NCBI GenBank assembly: GCA_029706075.1
Contig: JAINUG010000174.1
Coordinates: 682,001 to 746,000, forward strand
DNA length: 64,000 nucleotides
Direction of reading: 5' to 3'
Origin: Aldrovandia affinis
Lineage: Eukaryota; Chordata; Actinopteri; Notacanthiformes; Halosauridae
Shown: one piece after another, positions 1 to 9,544 of the stretch
Position numbering within the stretch: the first letter of the stretch is position 1
Layout of the letters: each line of letters starts with the position of its first letter
Position numbers and translations under genes: made by a program
The notes under the pieces: model-generated
Told to the model about the DNA's origin: nothing
The model's input: the letters and a program-made list of their open reading frames with translations, nothing else
Databases searched by the model: none

Positions 1-281
1 CGGATATATTAACCTTGATTTCACAAATGGAATGGAAGTACAGCATGGTCAGTTATTTTAGAATAGGACTAATTTGGATCATTAAGATCGTTGCTGGTTG
101 CACAGCGAATGGTAACCATGTTTCCTCCTGGCCTTGAAAGGTGGATTAAAAGCAGGTGAACCATACCAAAGACTAAACCTGCAACACTATCTCATGCCAC
201 TGCCTCATGGTCTCTGGAATATCTGATGGCTCTCGGTATAAGATGTTATAATTGGCTCATGGTGTGTGTTGTAGGCAGGAC
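1..281. other. Upstream of the GPCR: nothing recognised
   Basis: No exon, repeat or promoter motif is supported. It may hold a 5' intron of the GPCR gene. Confidence 0.5.
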
Positions 282-1193
282 ATGGGGATGTGCAACGAGA
301 CAACGCTGAAGGTGTTCGCTCAGATGGACTCGCGACTTTATCACGACATCCTGCTGGCCTCGTCAAGCCTGAGCTACGTGGTCAACATGCTCCTCAGCGT
401 CCCCTTGCTGCTGGCCATCGCCAGGCCACCCTCCCTGCTGGGCAAACTACGCTTCCTGCTTCTCGCCCAACTGCTCTTCTGCGACAATCTGCAGCTACTC
501 ATCCAGACCACCAGGGAGGCGCTATTCACCTCCCACCTGGGCATGCCTGTGTCACAGTGCCTCATCTTCACTGCTGCCTTCCAGGCCTGCTCCATGGTGG
601 AGGTGCTCCTAAGCACCGCCCTGGCTGTGGATCGCTGCGTGGCCATCAAGTGGCCCCTGCGGTACGAGCCCCTGCTCAGCCGCGCTCGCAAGCTGACAGT
701 GGTGGGGGTCGTGTGGGCTGTGTCCCTACTGGCGTCTGGGTCGGCCCTGAGCATGGCGCTCACCAACGTGCAGGTCAACGCCATCCTGCCGCGTTGCCGC
801 CCCCTAGTGCTGGCCCACTGCCTGACGGGGAACGAGGCCCTGTGGGGGTTCTGCGTGGCTCTCAGCGCACTGGTGCTTCCGTCCTGCTACCTGATCACGC
901 TGGGCTGCTTCCTGCTGCTGTGCTGGGACGTGCGCGGGCTGCCGCGCTCCCGGCGTGCCGTGGTCACTCTGGCTCTGCAGGCCGTCCAGATGCTCTGCTA
1001 CTCGGTGCCCGTGGTGCTGAGCAGCTACTTGCTCCCCAGCGTCCTGCAGTTTGACACCTTGGAAATCGCTGCTTCCAACTGCTACAATCTGGGCATCTCG
1101 CTGATTCCGCTAGCGTACGGATACCGCTCGCGGGAGCTGCGGAAGAGGCTGCGTCAGACCCCGCTACGCAATGACATCAACCCTGGTCAATGA
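282..1193 (+). CDS. Class A GPCR, odorant-receptor-like, single coding exon
   Basis: A 303-residue protein with seven hydrophobic stretches typical of a rhodopsin-family receptor at the cell surface. Visible marks are an N-linked site near the N-terminus (NET), a TM2 with LLFCDNLQLL, and a TM3 end reading AVDRCVAIKWPLRY, a variant of the olfactory MAYDRYVAI.PLRY signature. TM7 reads IPLAYGYRSRELRKRL in place of NP..YG. The in-frame codons upstream have only TTG as a possible start, so I chose the first ATG at 282; a second ATG lies two codons on. An acceptor-like TTGTAGGCAG sits just before it, so a 5' noncoding exon is possible. Fish odorant receptors of the 131-2 type and GPR148-like receptors are the nearest families I can think of, but I cannot assign one. 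The ligand is unknown. Class A membership is secure; the subfamily is not. Confidence 0.8.
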   Translation: MGMCNETTLKVFAQMDSRLYHDILLASSSLSYVVNMLLSVPLLLAIARPPSLLGKLRFLLLAQLLFCDNLQLLIQTTREALFTSHLGMPVSQCLIFTAAFQACSMVEVLLSTALAVDRCVAIKWPLRYEPLLSRARKLTVVGVVWAVSLLASGSALSMALTNVQVNAILPRCRPLVLAHCLTGNEALWGFCVALSALVLPSCYLITLGCFLLLCWDVRGLPRSRRAVVTLALQAVQMLCYSVPVVLSSYLLPSVLQFDTLEIAASNCYNLGISLIPLAYGYRSRELRKRLRQTPLRNDINPGQ

Positions 1194-1631
1194 GCCGGGC
1201 CCTTCCATCACACCTGGCTTTCTGTGTTTGTTCACACAGACGGAGGCCCTCAATGTGGAAATCCTGATAAACATTGTTGAAACAGCCCGATCCGGGGAGT
1301 GAACGCGAAAGACGCGACAGTCTTCTTCGTCGGAGATACAGAGCACGTGCGGAGAAATTGTCCTTTTCCTATCCATACAAATTGAATTAAACGTGGACAA
1401 AAGGCTTGTTTGTGTTGTGTGAAGTCCCATGGAAATGACGCTCTTGGGACATTCTGGCCTCCTGGTTATCACCTGTTTGTGTCCAGTGCCCACTGTTTGT
1501 GTTCAGGTGTGCACCAAAATCTTAAATGTTCCTGGAAATACGATGTTGTTATCAGGCACGCATGGCATCTCAGTGAGTGAGACCCAGCAAGCCAAATCAA
1601 CACTGTAAGACAGCGTTCAGCTTGAATAGAA

Positions 1632-1661
1632 AATAAATTATTTTTTACGTCATCAAATAAA
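1632..1661 (+). terminator. Poly(A) signals for the GPCR gene
   Basis: Two AATAAA hexamers (1632-1637 and 1656-1661) lie about 450 bases past the GPCR stop, on the same strand. They are the first good candidates downstream and would give a 3'UTR of about 480 bases. This is inferred from motif and position only. Confidence 0.5.
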
Positions 1662-1834
1662 GTCTAAATGTCAAACCACAGCAGATGAAAGTAAAGGCAT
1701 TTACCCTTGATCCTTTTGTTTGATTGCAACTTCGAATACTATTAAAAGAGATGGTTTCATGGATGGATGCAGATTAGGTGAATATGTGTAACAGCAGATA
1801 GGATACACAAACTCAGAACAGAAGCTTAAAGTCT

Positions 1835-1840
1835 TTTATT
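1835..1840 (-). terminator. CETN2: Poly(A) signal of CETN2
   Basis: TTTATT on the plus strand reads AATAAA on the centrin strand, 1.1 kb past the centrin stop. If used, the 3'UTR covers about 1815-2950, which would explain the otherwise gene-free stretch there. The GPCR and CETN2 are convergent and end within about 200 bases of each other. Confidence 0.5.
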
Positions 1841-2950
1841 CAATACTTTGATATTTAAATAGAATATGCAGTCCATCTGTACAAAACATCCAACAAACAT
1901 CCAACAAACATCCAGGAGCAAAGATATACAAACAGACAAAAAAAGCTAATACTGGTTTGAAAAAACTGGTCACAGGGTCACTTCAGATACGGTCGACAGT
2001 AGGACTAGACGAGGCGAGGAGGCCGTCTGACTCGAACACGGCCCACTTTACTGAGACTCAGGCACAAAGACCAGACCAGATCAGAACTGGAACAATGGGA
2101 CCCCTCTGACCACAGCCATTCCCAAGGTCATACCCCAAGAGCGATGAATGCACCATAGTTGCGGCTTTAATCTAACATCTCACTACAAAATACAGTTGAC
2201 CCTATCTATGACAGAGCCACAGCACTGCCACGATGCAGGATAAGGTGTGGATGCAGTTTTTACATGGAACGCTCCACCTATTTCACAGTTCCTGATTTGG
2301 TTCTGTTTAATCGCACTATTAACCAATGACCTTGAAGAGCTGAGTATTTCATTACACCTAGGCACTGTGGACATGACCTTTGGCACAACCCCAGGGCAGG
2401 CTCAGAAAAGTCTCAAAGTCATGGACTAACCAGAAGTATTCTATTCTGGGATGTTTTTGAAGGCAGAATGACTCTGTTTTTGGCACATTTATATGTATGC
2501 AAGTGTAGTGTATTTTCATACAATACGTTTAAGTATTAAGTTTAACTTTTTCATGATTTGCCATAACAAAGGCATTCAAATGTGAACTTACTTGTGCCTC
2601 AACTCAAGCCTCATGATTTGTAGAATAAATCATTCCAAACCACTCCTCCACACTTCCGCCAACTAGCAATGCTGAAGTGCGTCTCAGAGCTAACGCATTC
2701 ATTTGGTTTGTTTTGCACACTTCCACCCTGGAGTGATCATTATACGATGTTATACGGAGTGATCGTCTGTAGAGGGGGAGCAATGAGAAAGTCGGCACTT
2801 TGGAACACAACCTCGAACTGTAGCTGCATCCCTGAATACACTGGTGAGATAATGAAAAGAGCTGTTATTTGGTCTACAGCAGAGCGGGCATGTAGTCATC
2901 ATAGGGAGCCCCCCACCCCACCCCAAATCCATCCCGGTCCAGGCCATCAC

Positions 2951-5900
2951 TCAATACAAGCTGGTCTTCTTCATAATGCGCAGGAACTCCTGCTGGTTCA
3001 CCTCCCCATCCCCGTCCCGGTCGGCCTCGTCAATCATCTCCTGGGGGGAGGGGCACAGTTGCATGGACAAATTTGGAGCAGTGTGACAGTGGTCCTGTCA
3101 TGGCAGATGGTGTCCGCTTTGCCAAGATGTGTCCGGGGTGATGTAATCAGAATTTTGGACTGTAGTTGCTATGCCAACATGACGAGCTTGCATTCCTGAG
3201 TGACGTCATTTAGCTACGAATAAGCTGTACAGTTAAGTTAGCTGCCTTGCTACGAACATAATATATGAATTATAATATATAATTATATAGCCAGCTAGCT
3301 ACGAAGATAACAATATGCATTGTCTGTTCAACTGTACAGTTAAGTTAGCTGGCTAGCTACGAATATAATGTATGGAAGGTGGCTAGCTACGAATAACAAT
3401 TGCTTGCTCAGCTGTAAAACTATCTAGCTGGCTAGCTAGAAGGTGGCTAGCTACGAATAACAATTGCTGGCTCAGCTGTTAAACTAGTTTTAGTAACAAT
3501 TGTTTTAGTAACAACATCTGCCATGACAGTGCATTGGTCTAAACAGCATAAAAAAGTCCATGGTCACGTCTTTGGGTGTCATGCTGCACAGCATTCTGCG
3601 TAGATTCACCAAGCTGAATGGTGACTCTATGCACCTGGATGGCTCTATGCACCTGGATGGCTTCTCTTACCACTATGCTCCTGATGTTGATTGGTCCACA
3701 CACCATCCATAGAATCATGGCCAGTGTCTTGGAATGTGTTTCAACCAAAATTCCCCCACAGGTGATACACACTCTGAGCCTTTGAATATATTATTGTTTT
3801 GGTACTTAAGAGATTAAACATTTTTGTTTTAACAAAATGTGGCTAGTTAGGGGCACTGTTTTATGCTAAAAATCTGCGCATATAGTTTGTGATTTATCAA
3901 CATCGACTAAAACATAGCATATCTGAGTCAGTTCTGATAAATCCGAACTCTACTTCACATATGCAAAATAAGAGGGCTGTGCAAAAGCACCACTTTATTA
4001 TGAGTTAAACCCAAAAACAATGTTTTAAGTAAAAGACAATGGTTGGCAAAGGCTAAAAAAGACGGCATCTCAACCATTATCTTGACCTATGTACTGACAA
4101 GTCTTCCAACACGCAATGCTTTGATACCTGTTACAGTACTGTAACTGTGTTGGTATACTTCAAACAATGTGCTCACCACTGGGCAGGCTGCTGAGGACTC
4201 AAGCCAACCTTCTCTTTGAATCAACAACCAAACAGACTATTTTCAGAGGAATGCAGGACTTAAAAGTTGACTCATGTCTAGAAAACAATTAGGTAGGTAT
4301 TTGGTTCCTATATGTACTTCATATTGACTATGTGTCATGTTACTTTCTAGTAATTAATGCTATGTAAAAAGAAGCATTCTTTACAGGGATTTCCCTTGAG
4401 TACGCGCATGCGCACTGTTGAGACTTCCTCTGCTTCCAACACTTCTCTGAAATGAAGAAGTTTTCTGAAACATCTGTAGTATTTTCAAAGACAATGTATA
4501 TATTTCCTGATTCACAACTGATGAGAGTGGCAGATGTTGGAAAGGTGTAAGGAGGAGACTGGTGATTTTCAGATTTTTATGTAAATGCCATGCAACCATT
4601 ATCCGTAATGTTAAATTCTGGGAGGATGGAAAAATGAGGACCCTGGAATGTGTGCTGGACTGCAAAGGGTCGCACCTGTAGTTCCTCATCTGTCAGGTTC
4701 TCCCCCAGCTCCTTGGCCACCCGCTTCAGGTTTCGGAAGGAGATCTTACCCGTCTCGTCGTCGTCAAAGAGGCGGAACGCTTTGAGGATCTCCTCCTTGG
4801 AATCCTTCTCTGCCTGAGGATATTAATGGGAGCCTGATGAGAAACAGGCTGCATTTTCTATCCTTCAATGCTTCCAAATGTTTCACGTTTGTATTATCTC
4901 ATAGCCTGGGCTGCCCTGTTAAGGCACTATTTTAGTGTGTGGTGTCGAATTCAGGCCGTGCCAGTGCAGGCTCTGCATCCTAATCTGCCATAATCGGTAC
5001 TGTATTCAGTTGGTAGGATGTCCGTGTCTCATCGCATACCAGCACCCCCTTCTGGTCAATCAGCCTACACAAGCTGAAGTGAAGTGTCCTCCTCCAACTC
5101 AATGTCTTAGCAAGCCCTACTGGTGGAGTGCAGAGTGAAGAGAAGCAGCGGCTTGACATCACGCGTTTCAGAGGACAGCACGTGCTTGCCAGTGCTCTCT
5201 CTAATTGAAAAAGGAGGATGCAGAGATGACCACATATACAATTGGCCATTCCAAATTGGGAGAAAATACGGGTAAAATGACTGTGTCTGTGTCCACCAGC
5301 ACCTGCAGTCAATAAGAGGAACACAGGCTAATGTAAGATACATGGATGGCAGTGCAGTGTAGTGTAGTGATTAGGTAACTGGACTTGTAACTGAGAGGTT
5401 GCAGGTTCGATTCCCAGGTGGAGCACTGCCGTTGTACCCTTGAGCAAGGCATTTAACCTGAATTGCTTCAGTAAAAATATCCAGCTGTATAAATGGATTG
5501 TATGTAAAGAAATGTCAACTGTGTAAGTCACTCTGGATAAGAGCGTCTGCTAAATGCCTAAAATGTAAATGTAAATGTAATACACTGTGAAGGAGAAGAA
5601 CTGATTTTCCCACTAGGTCTAAAAATAATCATTTCATATCATTCCAAAAAACTATTGTGATCAGGAACCATGACCCTGCCTAAGCGCAATACTTTTGCAA
5701 ATTATATATATATATATCATCTATGACTTGCATTTGCAAAAGTATTGCATTATATATATTTTATATACTGTATATACAATGGGGGAAATAAGTATTGAAC
5801 ACATCAACATTTTTCCCAGTACATTTATTTCCAATGAGGCCATTCAAGTGAAATTTGCACCAGACTTTGGTATTAACTCAAGAAACCCAGACAAAAAATC

Positions 5901-8900
5901 CAAACATTAAAAGTCCATATGTAAATAAAGTTGTGTAATAAAGTGGAATGACATAGGAAAAAAGTATTGAACACACTAACTGAAATTAATTCAATACTTA
6001 GTGGAGAAGCCTTTGTTTGTAATGACAGCTTCAAGGCGCTTTCTGTATGAAGTAACTAATCGCCCGCAGTATTCAGGTGTGATTTTGGCCCATTCCTCTA
6101 CACAGATTGTCTTTCAATCTTGAAGATTGCGGGGGGCCCTCTTGTGAATCTGGATCTTCAGATGGTTCCACAAATGTTCAATTGGGTTTAAGTCAGGTGA
6201 TTGACTGGGCCATTCCAACAAGTTGATTTTCTTTCTCTGAAACCAATTGCGAGTTTTCTTTGCTGTATGCTTTGGATCGTTGTCCTGCTGGAAGGTCCAC
6301 CCACGTCTCATCCTCAGCATCCCGGTGGATGGCAGCAGGTTCATCTCAAGAATCTCTCTGTACATGGCTCCATTCATTGTTCCTTCAATGATATGAAGTC
6401 TGCCAGTACCACGAGAGGAGAAACAGCCCCACATCATGATACTTCCACCTCCAAACTTCACTGTGTTATTCGGGTGATGTGCAGTGCCATTTCTCCTCCA
6501 AACATGGTGTGTTGTGTGACAGCCAGAAAGTTCAATTTTGGTCTCATCTGACCAGAGTACATGCACCCAGTAGTTCACTGGCTTGTCCAAATGTTGTTTG
6601 GCAAACTTTAAACAAGCTTCAACATGTCTTTTTCAGTAGTGCTGTCTTGCGGGCAGAGCGTGCACAGAGGCCATGGCGGTGGAGTACATTGCCTACTGTC
6701 TTTTCTGTCACAGTTGTACCTGCTGCCTCCAAGTCTTTCTGGAGCTCTTTCCTAGTGGTCCTTGGCTCTTTGGCTACTCTTCTAAGTATCCTTCTGACTC
6801 CCTGATCAGAAATCTTGCGAGGAGCTCCTGTGCGTGGCCGGTTGCTGGTGGAGTGATGTTGCTTCCACTTACGGATAATGCCCCCAACGGTGCTTACTGG
6901 AAGATCCAGAAGTTGTGAAATACGTCTGTAGCCAATTCCCTTTTCATGTTTTGCAACAATCTGGTTGCGAAGGTCTTGAGAGAGCTCTTTGCTTTTACCC
7001 ATCATTAGATGTTTCTTGTGTGGCACCTTGGTAACAAAAAAAAACTTTTATAGCCCATCAATATATTCTATTCTGACATTAATTAACACAGATTGGAGGT
7101 AGAGTTGCCTCCTAATTAGTTATGGTTTTCAGCTGGTTCCTTGCTGTGGTTTACTGCTTTTTCTTAGTGTGTTCAATACTTTTTTCCTGTTTCATTCCAC
7201 TTTATTACACATAACTTTATTTACATATGGACTTTAATGTTTCGATTTTTTGTCTGGATTCCTTGAGTTAATACCAAAGTCTGGTGCAAATTTCACTTGA
7301 ATGGCCTCATTGGAAATACATTTACTGGGAAAAATGTTGATGTGTTCAATACTTATTTCCCCCATTGTATATATGCATTCTTTGCTAAGGCTAGAACTGA
7401 TTGTTGTTAAGAAGCCTATATTGTGCGTGTGTGAGCTTTGCACATAGATACTGCATAAAAAAATCTGTAACCAAATCTGTAGCCAGGCCTAGTAACAATC
7501 ATGTGACTGTGCCAACTCCACTTTGAAAATCTTACCATTTTCTGCGTCATAACGGTTAGAAAGTCGTTCAGGTCAATCCTTCCGGTGCCCTCCTTATCGA
7601 CCTCACTGGTCATTCTCTTTATCTCTTCTTTCTTGGGCTCGAATCCCAGTGCACGCATGGCAACCTGGCCCAGGGTAGAGACATTAAAACTAGTCACATA
7701 TCACTTATCAAGCGGCTAGAGGAACTGCTCCCCCTCTCACCTCTCATCACACCCTACACCCCAGCTAGACCCCTCCGCTCCGCCTTCTCTGGCAAACTGA
7801 CTGTCCCATCCCTCCGGGCGCCCGGCAGCTGCTCCTCGCGGTCTCGCCTCTTCTATGTCCTGACCCCTCGGTGGTGGAAAGCTCTTCCACACTTGGTCAC
7901 TTGCGACTGCAGAATCACTTGTGATCTTCCGCAAGAGACTCAAAACCTTACATGTTTACATGTTTGACATGCTTTTTGTATTTGTATACCTGTTTAAAAA
8001 ATTAAATATATATATTTTACTAACCTTTTTCCTTCCCGGTGTTACAGGTATGGTATGCAGCTTCCAACAATAATGTCTATCGCTGTGTTACTGCACTGAT
8101 CTCTTGTGCGTACAATGATTGCTCCTACCATGTATTAATGCACATCTTGTAAGTCGCTCTGGATAAGAGCATCTGCCAAATGCTTAAAATGTAATGTAAC
8201 TTCAGATCAGGACCCTCAATGGCGTTGCGTGTCTGTAACATCTGTCATCATAAACACATATTCCCATGTACTTCTTCAATACAACTTCCCTGTTCTGAAG
8301 TTCATACACTTAATGCAGCCACAACGGGTAGATATGGCTTTTATTAGGATATTATTATGCACCTGTACTGTTTTTCTATTGGCAAGATGGACAGAAAACA
8401 AACCAATATTGAAATCCCATGAAATAATGTCCTCAACTAACTTAACAATAAACACATGCAATTAAATTTAGGCTGTGAAAGGACAACGTGACGTGACATT
8501 CTTCCATTCAGGTCCTCGGAGCAGAAGTGCATTCAGTCTGGTATGAGATCAATGTAAATGTTGACAGAAATGGGTGCACTTTTTAATTTCCGTACCTTGA
8601 GCTCCTTGACGTCAATGTGCCCAGAGCCGTCTGTGTCGAAGAGCTCGAAGGCCTCTCGTATCTCCTGCCTCAATTCCTCTGTGAGTTCTGGCTTGGGGCT
8701 GGTCTTCTTTCGCTGGGCCCCGCCGCCCAAGGACGTCTTCTTGGCGATGGTGGCCTAGAATGGAAGAGGAGAGGAGAAGACGTCAGGGAAACAACATTGG
8801 GGACCGTGCAGGTGCAACGTGAAGGAGGAGTCGTAAGGGGTGCACCGGCTTTTATGACACTTGTTACTTGTGAACAGAGAGGTGAAAACAATAACATGCA

Positions 8901-9328
8901 TGCATGGTTCTCAGTGGCAGAAGTACCTCTGCTGATAAAAGATCTTTAAATAATGTTTAATATCACCATTGTCCCATACCCTGGGCGTTAACCGAGGTAA
9001 AATTGAAAAAACGCGATCTTGTCCTCATTTATAATTCAAACGGAATTACATTATGTATTTGTGTCTATCGCTTGCTCTGCGCTTAGCACGTTAGCTAGCT
9101 GGGCATATTATCTACGAACTGGCAGATAACGTTACGTTTGTAAATAAATTCGCACACAAAATAACCGTTATGTTGCAAATAACATCATAGTCAGATACCA
9201 AACCCTTTTACAGTAGCTATAGCTAGCTTTTAAATTCCCGTTAGAAACAGCACTTTCTCCCTTTATGTAAATGACACCAGACGCTAAGCACAACAAATAC
9301 GTGATGGCGTTAGGACACCGCTTACCAT
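2951..9328 (-). CDS. CETN2: Centrin-2 (EF-hand centriole protein), 5 coding exons
   Basis: Coding exons, in gene order, are 9328-9326 (ATG only), 8754-8596, 7664-7536, 4813-4676 and 3040-2951. All splice at GT/AG in phase 0 and give 172 residues, the length of human centrin-2. Four EF-hand loops fall at about residues 41-52 ([12 protein letters not shown]), 77-88 ([12 protein letters not shown]), 114-125 ([12 protein letters not shown]) and 150-161 ([12 protein letters not shown]); the C-terminus is KKTSLY. The N-terminus is lysine-rich, as in the family. Centrins are calcium-binding proteins of centrioles and basal bodies; centrin-2 also joins XPC in nucleotide excision repair and the TREX-2 mRNA export complex. 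CETN2 rather than CETN3 is indicated by the [10 protein letters not shown]-terminal stretch and the C-terminus. The introns are swollen by SINEs, a Tc1 element and a LINE 3' end. No break was seen in the coding sequence. Confidence 0.97.
3195..3500. repeat. Degenerate tandem repeat rich in GCTAGCTACGAATA
   Basis: The last CETN2 intron holds four or more imperfect units with the core GGCTAGCTACGAATAAC, followed by TTGCTGGCTCAGCTGT and GTTAAAC-like sequence. Unit spacing is roughly 60-100 bases with insertions. The last two units are nearly identical over about 40 bases. I know no named family for it. Confidence 0.6.
4936..5280 (+). repeat. SINE copy, family with AATTGGCCATTCCAAATTGGG tail (copy 1)
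   Basis: Lies in the CETN2 intron between 4813 and 7536. The copy ends with an ATTGGCCATTCCAAATTGG stretch followed by GAGAAAAT, also seen in altered form at 21940-21985 and 23865-23900. The middle has the CACGCGTTTCAGAGGACAGC segment, shared with 21835-21855. The head is worn and no clear A/B boxes remain, so the boundaries are approximate. Confidence 0.55.
5351..5580 (+). repeat. tRNA-derived SINE, HE1/V-SINE-like
   Basis: The head has a tRNA-like A-box region (TAGTGTAGTGATTAGG) and a clear B box (GGTTCGATTCC). The body has TTGAGCAAGGCATTTAACC, and the tail is CTCTGGATAAGAGCGTCTGC, ending in AAATGTAAATG repeats. That tail is the conserved 3' end shared by many fish SINEs and their L2-type LINE partner, and recurs six times in this window. 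It lies in the same CETN2 intron as the Tc1 element. The family name is from memory of the tail and is not checked. Confidence 0.8.
5777..7367 (-). mobile_element. Tc1/mariner-type DNA transposon, 1.59 kb, nearly complete
   Basis: Long terminal inverted repeats of about 210 bases start CAATGGGGGAAATAAGTATT at each end, and TA target duplications lie at 5775-5776 and 7368-7369. Each end carries an outer and an inner copy of the AAGTATTGAACAC motif, the inverted/direct-repeat layout common in fish Tc1 elements. It encodes one transposase on the minus strand. It sits in a CETN2 intron, in the same orientation as that gene. Confidence 0.95.
5991..7005 (-). pseudogene. Tc1 transposase, broken by one frameshift and one early stop
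   Basis: The N-terminal half has paired helix-turn-helix features ([15 protein letters not shown], then [17 protein letters not shown], and the GRPR-like [10 protein letters not shown]). The catalytic half has the DDE residues: D in LWSDETK, D in [10 protein letters not shown], and E in [11 protein letters not shown] with the usual 34-residue spacing. The span is 1015 bases, one more than a multiple of three. The extra base is best explained by the run of five T at 6629-6633, where the reading changes frame. A TGA at 6114-6116 then cuts about 40 residues from the usual end (...GFSTKY). The copy should not make an active enzyme. The two simple lesions and intact ends suggest a fairly young copy. 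Confidence 0.9.
7694..8200 (+). mobile_element. 3' end of an L2/CR1-clade LINE with the shared SINE tail
   Basis: From about 7694 to 7945 the plus strand reads as the worn end of a LINE polyprotein ([19 protein letters not shown], later [15 protein letters not shown]), then a 3'UTR with TGTTACAGGTATGGTATGCA. It ends in AAGTCGCTCTGGATAAGAGC and AAAATGTAATG. It is 5'-truncated, as LINE copies usually are. The same 3'UTR recurs at 14990 (plus), 62336 and 63478 (minus). It lies 30 bases past the CETN2 exon at 7536-7664. Confidence 0.75.
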
Positions 9329-9467
9329 TTTAGCTGTACGTTTCACCCTGTAGGTTCCGTATTTAAATGTATATTCTGATGGCTACTGAGATGAATCAGT
9401 ATATTACAGTAGATCACGAATAATAATCATACACAGCGGTAGGACCCGGATATCATTCTGTGCGATG

Positions 9468-9543
9468 ATTGGTTATTGGAGAGCGGTGGGAATTTTTACA
9501 TTGCGATTGGTTGAAATATAAAAGCTCCGAAAGTTTGTATTGG
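9468..9543 (-). promoter_or_regulatory. CETN2: CETN2 promoter with four CCAAT boxes
   Basis: ATTGG on the plus strand (CCAAT on the gene strand) occurs at 9468, 9475, 9506 and 9539, about 140-215 bases upstream of the centrin ATG. Three of them are spaced 31 and 33 bases apart, the spacing typical of NF-Y-controlled cell-cycle promoters. More ATTGG copies follow at about 9619 and 9680. The transcription start is not marked; it probably lies at 9340-9460. Confidence 0.5.
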
Positions 9544-9544
9544 G

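Noticed and set aside
252-281. GPCR start at 252
   Set aside because: The codon there is TTG. The first ATG in frame is at 282.
6201-6918. Plus-strand open frames inside the Tc1 element
   Set aside because: Antisense to the transposase; no conserved content.
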